Shown: positions 54,601 to 63,945 of the stretch, one piece after another
Layout: every line of letters begins with the position of its first letter
How positions within the stretch are numbered: position 1 is the first letter of the stretch
Assembly (NCBI GenBank): GCA_963377175.1
Contig: CAUJNA010000849.1
Location: 26,001-90,000, forward strand
DNA length: 64,000 nt
From: Effrenium voratum
Taxonomy: Eukaryota; Sar; Dinophyceae; Suessiales; Symbiodiniaceae
Direction of reading: 5' to 3'
Program-made: the position numbers and the translations under genes
Notes under the pieces: model-generated
Told to the model about the DNA's origin: nothing
Seen by the model: only the letters and a program-made list of their open reading frames with translations
Database searches by the model: none

Positions 54601-55173
54601 ATCTTGGAGCTCTGGCTGCGCTTGCTTGGGCGACACGCACAGCCGAGCCTCCCATGCCCGGAGCTCCTCCCTCTGCCCCTCTGTAAAAGCGTGGCCCTGT
54701 CTCGGAAGGAACCGGTATAAGGCGGCCCTGTCTGGAATGGCCGGCTTGCCTCGCCTGGCCTCGCCAGTGCGCAAAAGCGAGGCCATGTCTTGGCACTGCA
54801 GCTGTCGCAGTTCTGCGGCGTTTGCCGCCAGGTAGGTCAACAGGACCTGAAAGCGGTCCTCACTAGTGTTGCTGTCATCGCGATCCATGGCGCGAGCAGC
54901 CGGCCGAAACGCCAAGCTGCCCTGAGTAGCGGGTGCGCAAGCGGCCGGCCGAAGCACCAACCTCTGAAAAAAGGTCGTATGCGTTGTTGATTTTCTGAGT
55001 AGTCTGTAAAAAGTCCCCCTGAGGGGAAACACGGGCGCCACTAATACTGCTTACAGACTGTGACTCTCTGCACAAACAGAACAACACAAAACAACATCCC
55101 TTGGAGCGCTTGACTGACTGTGGGGTTGAGTAAAGTGTGACAAGTTGCGCGGTCAGGTGTGAGGTGTGCCAAA

Positions 55174-55206
55174 TGCCCAAGTCACGAAAGTAACTACATT
55201 TGAGCC
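55174..55206 (-). promoter_or_regulatory. Conserved leader block (Rep gene)
   Basis: The minus strand reads GGCTCAAATGTAGTTACT then TTCGTGACTTGGGCA. It is 286 bp before the ATG at 54888. Its GGCTCAAA end abuts the first macrosatellite unit. Confidence 0.65.
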
Positions 55207-58200
55207 AACGTTTTCTGCATCTTGCCATCCCCCAGCTCGCAGAGAATCTTGCGAAAGTGCTGCGCCTGCCACGAAATCGATTCGGGCAAGAGCCTGGAGG
55301 GAGTGCTGTGTCGCCACATCACAGAGATGGGCTGAATAGTGCTGCGGCCTGCCACGCAATTTTCAAACCTTGGCGAAAACCTTCGCGCGGCCGTGCCAAT
55401 GGGCCCCGTCGCCGAACCCGTTCCGAGACCTTTCGTTTTTTTTTATACCACCGTTCCGAGACCGTTTCCGAGACCGCCGCCGTACAGGCGTCGCAGCCGA
55501 GGTGGTTTGCGCATTTTCCGGAAGCCCAATTCCCGCATCAGGCCAACGTTTTCTGCATCTTGCCATCCCCCAGCTCGCAGAGAATCTTGCGAAAGTGCTG
55601 CGCCTGCCACGAAATCGATACTTGACCTTGCGAAAGTGCTGCGCCTGCCACGAAATCTATACTTGACCTTGCGAAAGTCCTGCGCCTGCCACGCAATTCA
55701 AACCTTGCGAAACCTTCGCGCGGCCGTGCCAATGGGCCCGTCGCCGAACCCGTTCCGAGACCGTTTAACCACCGTTCCGAGACCGTTCCGAGACCGTTCC
55801 GAGACCGCCGCCGTACAGGCGTCGCAGCCGAGGTGGTTTGCGCATTGTCCGGAAGCCTAATTCACGCACAGCGCCAACGTTTTCTGCATCTTGCCATCCC
55901 CCAGCTCGCAGAGAGTGCTTGCGAAAGTGCTGCGCCTGCCACGAAATCGATACTTGACCTTGCGATAGTGCTGCGCCTGCCACGAAATCTATACTTGACC
56001 TTGCGAAAGTGCTGCGCCTGCCACGCAATTCAAACCTTGCGAAACCTTCGCGCGGCCGTGCCAATGGGCCCGTCTCCGCACCACATTCCGAAACCCGTTC
56101 CGAACCCGTTCCGAACCCGTTCCGAGACCGTTCCGAGACCGCCTCCGTACAGGCGTCGCAGCCGAGGTGGTTTGCGCACAGTCCGGAAGCCCAATTCACG
56201 CACAGCGCCAACGTTTTCTGCATCTTGCCATCCCCCCGCTCGCAGAGAGTGGACGCAGCACCTTGCGAAAGTGCTGCGCCTGCCACGAAATCGATACTTG
56301 ACCTTGCGAAAGTGCTGCGCCTGCCACGAAATCTATACTTGACCTTGCGAAAGTGCTGCGCCTGCCACGCAATTCAAACCTTGCGAAACCTTCGCGCGGC
56401 CGTGCCAATGGGCCCGTCTCCGAACCCGTTCCGAACCCGTTCCGAACCCGTTCCGAGACCGTTCCGAGACGCACAGTCCGGAAGCCCAATTCACGCACAG
56501 CGCCAACGTTTTCTGCATCTTGCCATCCCCCAGCTCGCAGAGAGTGCTTGCGAAAGTGTTTTCTGCATCTTGCCATCCCCCAGCTCGCAGAGAGTGCTTG
56601 CGAAAGTGCTGCGCCTGCCACGAAATCTATACTTGACCTTGCGAAAGTGCTGCGCCTGCCACGAAATCTATACTTGACCTTGCGAAAGTGCTGCGCCTGC
56701 CACGCAATTCAAACCTTGCGAAACCTTCGCGCAGCCGTGCCAATGGGCCCGTCTCCGAACCCGTTCCGAACCCGTTCCGAACCCGTTCCGAGACCGTTCC
56801 GAGACCGCCTCCGTACAGGCGTCGCAGCCGAGGTGGTTTGCGCACAGTCCGGAAGCCCAATTCACGCACAGCGCCAACGATTTCTGCATCTTGCCATCCC
56901 CCAGCTCGCAGAGAGTGCTTGCGAAAGTGCTGCGCCTGCCACGAAATCTATACTTGACCTTGCGAAAGTGCTGCGCCTGCCACGAAATCTATACTTGACC
57001 TTGCGAAAGTGCTGCGCCTGCCAAGCAATTCAAACCTTGCGAAACCTTCGCGCGGCCGTGCCAATGGGCCCGTCTCCGAACCCGTTCCGAGACCGTTCCG
57101 AGACCGTTCCGAGACCGTTCCGAGACCGCCTCACCGTAACAGGGCCCGTCGCAGCCGAGGTGGTTTGCGCACTGTCCGGAAGCCCAATTCACGCCCAGCG
57201 CCAACGTTTTCTGCATCTTGCCATCCCCCAGCTCGCAGAGAGTGCTTGCGAAAGTGCTGCGCCTGCCACGAAATCGATACTTGACCTTGCGAAAGTTCTG
57301 CGCCTGCCACGAAATCTATACTTGACCTTGCGAAAGTGCTGCGCCTGCCACGCAATTCAAACCTTGCGAAACCTTCGCGTTGACCTTGCTGAAAGTGCTG
57401 CCGCCTGCCTCGAAAATCTATACTTGACCTGCGAACAAGTGCTTGCGCCTGCCACGCAATTCCAAACCTAGGGAAAACTCAACCCGCGGCCGTTGATGCC
57501 AATGGGCCCTGTCTCCGGAACCGTCTCCGAACCCGTTCCGAAACCGTTCCGAACCCGTTCCGAGACCGTTCCGAGACCGCCTCCGTACAGGCGTCGCAGC
57601 CGAGGTGGTTTGCGCACAGTCCGGAAGCCCAATTCACGCACAGCGCCAACGTTTTCTGCATCTTGCCATCCCCCAGCTCGCAGAGAGCGCTTGCGAAAGT
57701 GCTGCGCCTGCCACGAAATCGATACTTGACCTTGCGAAAGTGCTGCGGCTGCCACGAAATCTATACTTGACCTTGCGAAAGTGCTGCGCCTGCCACGCAA
57801 TTCAAACCTTGCGAAACCTTCGCGCGGCCGTGCCAATGGGCCCGTCTCCGAACCCGTACCGAGACCGTTCCGAGACCGTTCCGAGACCGTTCCGAGACCG
57901 TTCCGAGACCGCCTCCGTACAGGCGTCGCAGCCGAGGTGGTTTGCGCACAGTCCGGAAGCCCAATTCACGCACAGCGCCAACGTTTTCTGCATCTTGCCA
58001 TCCCCCAGCTCGCAGAGAGTGCTTGCGAAAGTGTTTTCTGCATCTTGCCATCCCCCAGCTCGCAGAAAGTGCTGCGCCTGCCACGAAATCTATACTTGAC
58101 CTTGCGAAAGTGCTGCGCCTGCCACGAAATCTATACTTGACCTTGCGAAAGTGCTGCGCCTGCCACGCAATTCAAACCTTGCGAAACCTTCGCGCGGCCG

Positions 58201-58410
58201 TGCCAATGGGCCCGTATCCGAACCCGTTCCGAGACCGTTCCGAGACCGTTCCGAGACCGCCTCCGTACAGGCGTCGCAGCCGAGGTGGTTTGCGCACTGT
58301 CCGGAAGCCCAAGTCACGCACAGCGCCAACGTTTTCTGCATCTTGCCATCCCCCAGCTCGCAGAGAGTGCTTGCGAAAGTGCTGCGCCTGCCACGAAATC
58401 TATACTTGAG
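55200..58410. repeat. Macrosatellite of about 330 bp, roughly ten units
   Basis: Each unit has CAACGTTTTCTGCATCTTGC, CATCCCCCAGCTCGCAGAGA, two or three copies of a 39-bp subrepeat (CTTGCGAAAGTGCTGCGCCT, GCCACGAAATCTATACTTGA), GGCCGTGCCAATGGGCCC, then (CCGTTCCGAGA)n and CGTACAGGCGTCGCAGCC. Unit starts are near 55,207, 55,543, 55,876, 56,209, 56,504, 56,872, 57,202, 57,646, 57,976 and 58,327. Internal partial duplications occur at 56,550 and 58,030. All six frames have long artefactual open frames. Confidence 0.95.
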
Positions 58411-58570
58411 AAAGCTATCTACGTGTTAAGCTGGCTATATGTCAAAGCTATCTATCTGTCATGCAAGCCTATTGTAAAGCTATCTATCTGTCAAGCTAGC
58501 TATATGTCAAAGCTATCTATTTGTCATGCTAGCTACCTGTCATAGCTATATGTCAAAGCAGCTAGCTCAT
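58411..58570. repeat. AAAGCTATCTATCTGTC short tandem repeat
   Basis: About seven degenerate units of 17-35 bp (AAAGCTATCTATCTGTCA, AGCTAGCTATATGTCA) between the macrosatellite and the AT-rich viral DNA. It may be the outermost part of the GC-rich insert. Confidence 0.8.
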
Positions 58571-58771
58571 TTAGTTCCAGTACTACGGAAGTTTCTTGTT
58601 AAACTTCCTTTGATGACCTTGACGAAGTGGATTGTATGATTTTAATTTTCTTTCTTTTAAATAATATTTATATTTCATTATATTAATTATTGATATTTTT
58701 AATTTATGATTATTTTATCATTAACTTATAATTATTTTATTAAATAAAACATTATCTAAATAATTAATATA

Positions 58772-59602
58772 ATGAGATTTCGTAAAATATATATCAACAG
58801 TGCTTATCGTGATTTGAATGACAGTCAATCTACATCAGGTTTTGTTATTAATTTAAGAGAGCAACAAGAATGCGGACCAAATACTAAAATGATTTGTCAC
58901 GAAGTATCTATCGCTAAGTCATTTTATCAATTCAAGATAACTTAAATAACAGATTATATTTAACATTAGGAGGGATATTAATAGGAGCACCAGTATATTA
59001 TTTTATTGTAGCACCTGATAAAGGTAGTTGTGTAGGTAGTGAATTAGCAACCGAATTACAAAATAAATTGAATACTGCTACTAATGGAACTGATGGAAAT
59101 AGTGATTTTTTTTACTTGTAGTTATTCATTAAAAACTAATACTATAACTATAAGTTGTAATTATATTTCTTATTTTTTATAATCCATACAAATAAAGAAT
59201 TACAAACTAATTATAGTTTTGGTGTTGATTATGATAGAGATTATCCTAATAGTATTAATGACATTTTAGGAAATACTACTGAAAAAATAAATACTACTGC
59301 AGACCCGTTTGTTAGTGGATTTATCATTTTTACCTGTTAAAAATATTTATATTCATTATAATGAATTAAGTAACGGAAACCAGTTATGTAGTTTTGGTAC
59401 TTCATCACAAATAAAGAAAGTACCAGTTTTAACATCATTCGGCAACCTCATATATGATAATGAACTAATTTTAAATGATGCTAATGATGTTAGTATGCGT
59501 TCATTAAGAAGATTACATTTTAGATTTACTGATGCATCGGGTAGAGTTTTAAATATGAATGGAACAACATCTTCTTTTTCTTTAACATTTTTTGAGGGTT
59601 AG
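58772..59602 (+). pseudogene. Penton (minor capsid) protein, frameshifted
   Basis: ATG 58772 opens MRFRKIYINSAYRDLNDSQS, STSGFVINLREQQECGPNTK, the typical start of PLV/Polinton minor capsid proteins, and stops at 58943. Other frames continue RLYLTLGGILIGAPVYYF, a frameshift in a T8 run near 59,108, and DYDRDYPNSINDILG. Finally 59309-59602 gives NIYIHYNELSNGNQLCSFG and MRSLRRLHFRFTDASGRVLN with the stop at 59600-59602. About 275 codons in all, a single jelly roll. At least three indels. It would close the fivefold vertices. Confidence 0.75.
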
Positions 59603-59657
59603 AAAAGTATGTAATATATATGTCTATATAATTAATTCTATATAGAAATATATATAG

Positions 59658-60221
59658 ATGAAAGATATAACAGTTGTTGATGTAAATGAAGGTGATAAAC
59701 AAGTTGAACCAGTGGAAGAGAAGCCAGAAGAACCTAATGAAGAACCAAAGGAAGAAATAAGGGAAGAACCCAAAGAAGAACCGAAAGAAGAGCAAGTAGA
59801 ACCGTTTAAAACCAAAAACGAATATAAAACAAGACAAGTGAATATTGAAAGAGTCCAGTGCCCCGATTGTAAGACAGAAATGAGTAAGAAATCATTAAAA
59901 TATTCTCACATGTGCAAAGGAGAACGTAAAAAAGATGTTGACTTAAATAAACCAGTTAAAAAGCGAGTATTACATCCAACACAAGTAGAAGAATTTAAAG
60001 AAGATGTATATGAAAAAGATAAAGATAAGTTGCCAAACAGAAATGAAGATGAAATAGAAAAGCGTGTTTAGGAAAAGGTAGAAGAACGATTGAAAAAACA
60101 TTTAGAAACAACTGCTAATAAAGTATTTGAAACCGCGAAAGATAGATACAATAATATGAAGGTAGAGCGAGATAATAAAAATACACAGAAAATTAATAAT
60201 TTAGCAAGTAAAATTATTTAA
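59658..60221 (+). pseudogene. Glu/Pro-rich zinc-binding protein with in-frame TAG
   Basis: ATG 59658. Residues 12-52 are Glu/Pro/Lys repeats (EEPKEEIREEPKEEPKEE), then VQCPDCKTEM..YSHMCKGE (C-x2-C..H..C finger), then a charged region. TAG at 60069-60071 interrupts; the same frame continues EKVEERLKKHLETTANKVFE to a TAA at 60219-60221. About 187 codons in all. Unknown function. Confidence 0.5.
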
Positions 60222-60236
60222 TCTAATTATTATTAT

Positions 60237-60653
60237 ATGAACAAGTCAGATTTTGAAAATATAACATCAACACTTACAAAGAATGGCAAAGCAGGTAAAT
60301 TACCAACATCAAACAAATTCTACAATCCTATAACGAAGCCCAGTAAGAAGTTTAAATCAAGCGTCCATGACTATTATGAAGGAGACAACAAGGCACATCA
60401 ACCAAATTATACATATCTGAAAGAAATGAAGGAACAGTTAGAATTTCATAACGCAAAGAAAGATTATGCTATATTTCAACATAAAAGAAGATATCAAGAT
60501 GAAGCACAGGCGTATTTTAACGAAATCCAAAGGTTGGAAGGTGAAAAATTGAGACATCATCCATCAAGTGAAACAGGTAAAACCTATTCGGAAATGATTA
60601 AGAAGAAAAAAGGAACAATTAACCAATTAAGACAAGATTTTGCTTCTGAATAA
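60237..60653 (+). CDS. Hypothetical PLV protein
   Basis: 138 residues, intact (MNKSDFENITSTLTKNGKAG...). Basic and helical, with PITKPSKKFKSSVHDYYEGD and a Gln-rich C-terminal helix (AQAYFNEIQRLEGEKL). It lies among structural genes. No family. Confidence 0.5.
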   Translation: MNKSDFENITSTLTKNGKAGKLPTSNKFYNPITKPSKKFKSSVHDYYEGDNKAHQPNYTYLKEMKEQLEFHNAKKDYAIFQHKRRYQDEAQAYFNEIQRLEGEKLRHHPSSETGKTYSEMIKKKKGTINQLRQDFASE

Positions 60654-60698
60654 ATTAATTATATTAGATTAATAGAATTTTATAATCTAATTAATTTC
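60652..60698. terminator. AT hairpin with bulge
   Basis: AAATTAATT..TAGATTA pairs with TAATCTAATTAATTT over a short loop, between the genes at 60237 and 60707. Confidence 0.45.
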
Positions 60699-60706
60699 AT
60701 ATAATA

Positions 60707-61666
60707 ATGAGATTAGAAAATGCACAGATGAAAACGCTAAAATCACAATTGAGATTAAGACCGTCTTATAATGAACTGATAAAGGAAATTACACACGAAG
60801 AGTATAAAAATAAGAATATCAGAGATGTAATAGACAGAAACGCTTAATATTTTCGTGATAGTCCATTAGGAACAGTGTATGATAGTAATACCGTAGATTT
60901 GAGACAACAACATTTTCAAAAAATGTTAGAAACACCTAAAACAGTCGCTCATTTTGATATGTCAAAGAACGATGAAATGGATGATTTAAGAGACGGAGCA
61001 ATACAAACACTAAGCGCTACAATGGACGATGCCGACGAACAACACGAACAACAAATAAGTCAAATGTCAGAAGATGTTAGACGACAATTTTTAGATGATT
61101 TACATGAAAGGGCACGGGTCGCCACAGATTGGAGAAAAACAAAATATGATACACCATCAGAGGTACAATCAATGGCAACTGCTAAATCAAGCGATGATGA
61201 CTTACCACCGTTAGAACCAATTATTACAAAGGATGAAGCAGTTAAACGGATACAAGGGGCGCAAAGAGGATTAATGAAAAGGAATGAAGAAAGAAGAGAG
61301 CAAACAAGGGACAGCGCTGACAGCTCATCCACAGTCCCACAAAGACAAACAAGAACACATAAGGAAACCATTGACTATTCAACTGGTATAACAAATTGGA
61401 AAGGAAGCACAGTAAAGGAAGAAGACATATTATTTCAATTACATTTAAGAGGAGCAGGACTTACTGAAGAACAGGAACAACAATATTCAAACACAAAGAA
61501 AAATGGGAAAGGTAAAAAGGAACCAGGTAGAACTTATTTAGTTGGACTGGTGGGGAAACTTATAAACAGCGGAAAATGGACGACGAAAGTAAATGATGAA
61601 TGGCTAAGAACAAGGATGGAAGATTGGAGAGATATGAAAGGCAAAGGCAAAGCAACAAAGGATTAA
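60707..61666 (+). pseudogene. Hypothetical PLV protein with in-frame TAA
   Basis: ATG 60707 (MRLENAQMKTLKSQLRLRPS) is open to a TAA at 60845-60847. The same frame continues YFRDSPLGTVYDSNTVDLRQ to 61666 (about 319 codons). The middle has AVKRIQGAQRGLMKRNEERR (IQ-motif-like). The C-terminus GRTYLVGLVGKLINSGKW and WLRTRMEDWRDMKGKGKATK is compact and basic. Family unknown, possibly structural. Confidence 0.5.
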
Positions 61667-61705
61667 ATCATTTATATAATTTATCAACAATTATATAAAA
61701 TGATT
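61666..61705. terminator. AT hairpin spanning stop and next start
   Basis: AATCATTTATATAATT (61666-61681) pairs with AATTATATAAAATGATT (61689-61705), one extra T. The stop of the upstream gene overlaps the 5' arm by one base and the next ATG (61700) lies in the 3' arm. Confidence 0.5.
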
Positions 61706-62602
61706 AACAACCGCAAACACGAGTTAAGGAAACGCCCCACATATGATGAAATGCTTAAACAAGCAATGACAAACAAAATAAAAACAACAGTTATACTGAA
61801 GAAATACAAGAAAGATATGTTATCTAATAATTTTGATTTTGATATAATGGATTTAATGAAGTATAAAAATAAAGAAATATATATGAACGCTCAAGTTATG
61901 ATGGCAGACAAGGCAACACAAACGCTTAACAAAGAAAACAAGGCAACACAAACAGACCTACCATATGATAAGGCAACGCAAACTTATAATTTTGATGATA
62001 TGACAAAACTATTAGGTGGGTCTTCAAAGAAGTTTAAGAGCAAATTGATAACCAAGGCTGAAGCAGAAGCAGAAGCATTTACATATGACCCTGATTTATA
62101 TGATGATGACGACGATGATGATGACAAAAAAGATGATGACATTGATAAATATAGAAACAAATTATTTATGTTGATGAGGATTATAGAATTTATGATGAGG
62201 TCAGGTTTTAGTATAGGGCAAATAGTAGCACATTTAACATATCACACTACATTAACCACAATCCAACTTTCAGAGTTATTAATTAATTTAACAATGAATT
62301 CATTAGTAACAGCATACGATATAGCAACTGTCATAATGAATTGGTTAAATACAAATGTTAGTGAAGAAGTTGAGTTAAACACTTCACCGCCTGTTAGTGT
62401 TCATAGTTCTCCTCCTATCACTGTTAATAGTTCTTCAACGCATACTGTTAATTCGTCATCATCAGAAGAAAATGCTAATTATGAAATAGCGCCGCCTACT
62501 GATATGCCTGTCCCTACCGGTGTGGATGGGGACGAGTCTGAAAGTGAAAATGATGAAACTGAAAACCAAAATATCAACCCTGCAAAAACTAAAAATACTT
62601 AA
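61700..62602 (+). CDS. PLV protein with three KATQT motifs
   Basis: 300 residues, intact. Basic N-terminus (MINNRKHELRKRPTYDEMLK). KATQT occurs at residues 71-75, 81-85 and 91-95, exactly 10 apart, in a disordered context. It matches the K-x-T-Q-T recognition motif of dynein light chain LC8. Then an acidic run (about 134-147, DDDDDDDDKKDDD), a hydrophobic helical block at about 150-220 (LFMLMRIIEFMMRSGFSIGQ) that may be membrane-associated, and a Ser/Thr/Pro-rich acidic tail. No family recognised. Confidence 0.6.
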   Translation: MINNRKHELRKRPTYDEMLKQAMTNKIKTTVILKKYKKDMLSNNFDFDIMDLMKYKNKEIYMNAQVMMADKATQTLNKENKATQTDLPYDKATQTYNFDDMTKLLGGSSKKFKSKLITKAEAEAEAFTYDPDLYDDDDDDDDKKDDDIDKYRNKLFMLMRIIEFMMRSGFSIGQIVAHLTYHTTLTTIQLSELLINLTMNSLVTAYDIATVIMNWLNTNVSEEVELNTSPPVSVHSSPPITVNSSSTHTVNSSSSEENANYEIAPPTDMPVPTGVDGDESESENDETENQNINPAKTKNT

Positions 62603-62605
62603 ACA
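62596..62605 (+). promoter_or_regulatory. TACTTAAACA promoter motif
   Basis: One mismatch to the motif. Its last base is 27 nt before the ATG at 62632, and the palindrome CTTAATATATTAAG lies between (62613-62626). Confidence 0.6.
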
Positions 62606-62631
62606 ATGGCCCCTTAATATATTAAGAAAAA

Positions 62632-63208
62632 ATGAATAAGTGTATCAGAGAAGAATTGACAAAAGAAATTGTAAAATGCCGTGGTTGTAAGATATTCAAC
62701 AACAAAGTTACCTGACTGTATCATTGATAATATTTTGAGTTTTGTATGTTGTAAAAGATGCACCATTACAAAACATTTAATGAAAAACGAACCTGACAAT
62801 CTAAAAGAAATGGGGAAGTGGATTTGGTATATGACGAGGCTAAATAAATGTCCGACGAAAAAGTCATTACAGACAATATTTACAACTGATTTTGACAAAA
62901 CATTAAAAGAGTATGGATACGATAATAGGCTAGTCTTGTCTTATGAAACCGCTACTCAATTTCATTATAGTTTACTTTTTAATCATAATGATGGTTATGT
63001 ATCTTGTAAAGATTTTAGCATCTCGATGTGTAGAGATTTTCTTAAAATGTTGAAATGGCAATATATAGAAAACAAAGACAAAGTCGTTTATAAAAACATG
63101 TTCAATAATGAGTTTTACCATAAATTCGTCTGTCATTTGTTAGAAAAGAAAAGGTAGATTATAGAATGGTTTACTTATAGAGATACTGTTGATAGTGATT
63201 CAGATTAA
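62632..63208 (+). pseudogene. F-box-like protein 1, disrupted
   Basis: ATG 62632 reads MNKCIREELTKEIV and stops at about 62,714. A second frame from about 62,681 gives STTKLPDCIIDNILSFVCCK, an F-box-like LP-x-x-I-I-x-x-I-L-S-F start, followed by about 130 residues (FTTDFDKTLKEYGYDNRLVL ...). TAG at 63155-63157 is followed in frame by IIEWFTYRDTVDSDSD and a TAA at 63206-63208. It might recruit host SCF ubiquitin ligase (inference from family). One frameshift and one stop. Confidence 0.5.
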
Positions 63209-63263
63209 GTTTATTAATGTTATTATCTTATAATATGATTAAACTACCTTAAAGTCAAATATA

Positions 63264-63273
63264 TACTTAAAGA
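63264..63273 (+). promoter_or_regulatory. TACTTAAAGA promoter motif
   Basis: Exact motif. Its last base is 28 nt before the ATG at 63301. The same CTTAATATATTAAG palindrome follows at 63282-63295. Confidence 0.65.
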
Positions 63274-63300
63274 AATGAGACCTTAATATATTAAGAGAAA

Positions 63301-63945
63301 ATGAGCGAGGGTAAAATGACAGAGAATAATTTTATGGTTGAGAACTGGAGTAACTTACCTGTTGAAGTATTAAAAAGTATCATTTCATATAAATTAGGTG
63401 AACCTGAGTAATTGAAAATAAAACATAATCATATTAAGACATTAATCAGAATACAAAATCGTTATAAAATAAACAGAACTGAAACAAAAATAAAGACAAA
63501 GCACTATACTGTTGAAGATAGTTATGATATAAAGAGACACGTAATTAAGTATTACATTTCTAGAAATATACCTTTAAGCATTAAACGCATTGAAAATATA
63601 CTTTTTACTGAAAATGAAAACTTAGATTGTTTGTTAGATGACATTGAAACCGATGAAGGTTATGAAGCAACGATAATAGTTATGATAGATATGGTTGTAA
63701 GATTTCATCATTTCAATTATTATGAAGACGATGAATTTAGCACTTTTACTTTAAATTTTCATAGTGATGATGTTGTAGATAATATAACCATAGATAATAT
63801 TGCTGATGTAATGAGAGCGGCGCATCAACAAATATACAGTTGTATTGATGATGAAAGAAGTAGAATGAATTTTGAAGGTTTAAAAAGCAAATTGTTGATG
63901 AATCTGTGTAATTCAAAACTAAATCATAATTATAGCGAACTTTAG
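63301..63945 (+). pseudogene. F-box-like protein 2, in-frame TAA
   Basis: ATG 63301 opens MSEGKMTENNFMVENWSNLP, with VEVLKSIISYKLGEPE (F-box-like helix after an L-P). TAA at 63409-63411, then the same frame is open to 63945 (about 215 codons in all). The middle has HYTVEDSYDIKRHVIKYYIS and an acidic linker; the end is helical. Promoter and layout match the preceding gene, so the two are probably paralogues. Confidence 0.45.

Larger units (their letters stand above)
44530..54888 (-). pseudogene. Helitron Rep/EEP/PIF1-helicase polyprotein, frameshifted
   Basis: One gene of about 3,450 codons broken by about eight frame changes (near 54,545, 53,785, 53,440, 51,540, 50,525, 49,600, 47,880 and 46,705). 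Order N to C: ATG 54888 (MDRDDSNTSEDRFQVLLTYL); 85-residue helical repeats; DUF6570-like segment (LRGHVDNLFQ..VRQIPALVGDM); Helitron_like_N (KLFPLGQGDYW ... DGRFQAHPRFYFFALN); HUH motif MHLHSINFG (HLH at 50481-50489); EEP nuclease; two-tyrosine motif NYLTKYIGK (48554-48577); PIF1 helicase. It makes the nick, joins ends and unwinds DNA for rolling-circle transposition. The frame changes could be decay, introns or assembly indels. Confidence 0.8.
33010..54965. repeat. Dispersed fold-back mini-element family, at least 45 copies
   Basis: Core: an inner 3-bp stem around CGAA(A/G)C, then AA or A, enclosed by an outer stem of 3-7 bp. Class A has inner GGC/GCC (for example 35650-35674, 36091-36111, 40109-40129, 41326-41346, 54896-54920). 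Class B has inner GCC/GGC with an AA bulge (41802-41826, about 46,495-46,520, 47,745-47,768, 50,844-50,868, 50,945-50,970). Class C has inner GCC/GGC with a single A (33127-33153, 36826-36852, about 41,945-41,970, many in 42,280-43,520). Outer arms differ between copies but remain complementary. Copies occur in both spacers and coding frames, where they encode LAFRPA, LAVSGG or LAASGG. Confidence 0.85.

Noticed and set aside
33010..54965. Fold-back family as a CRISPR array or bacterial REP elements
   Set aside because: Copies are irregularly spaced over 22 kb, lie on both strands and in coding frames, have no cas genes nearby, and the host is eukaryotic.
55200..58545. Long frames in all six registers, for example 372 codons at 56353-57471
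   Set aside because: They follow the 330-bp macrosatellite; unit changes and indels shift them without any codon signature.
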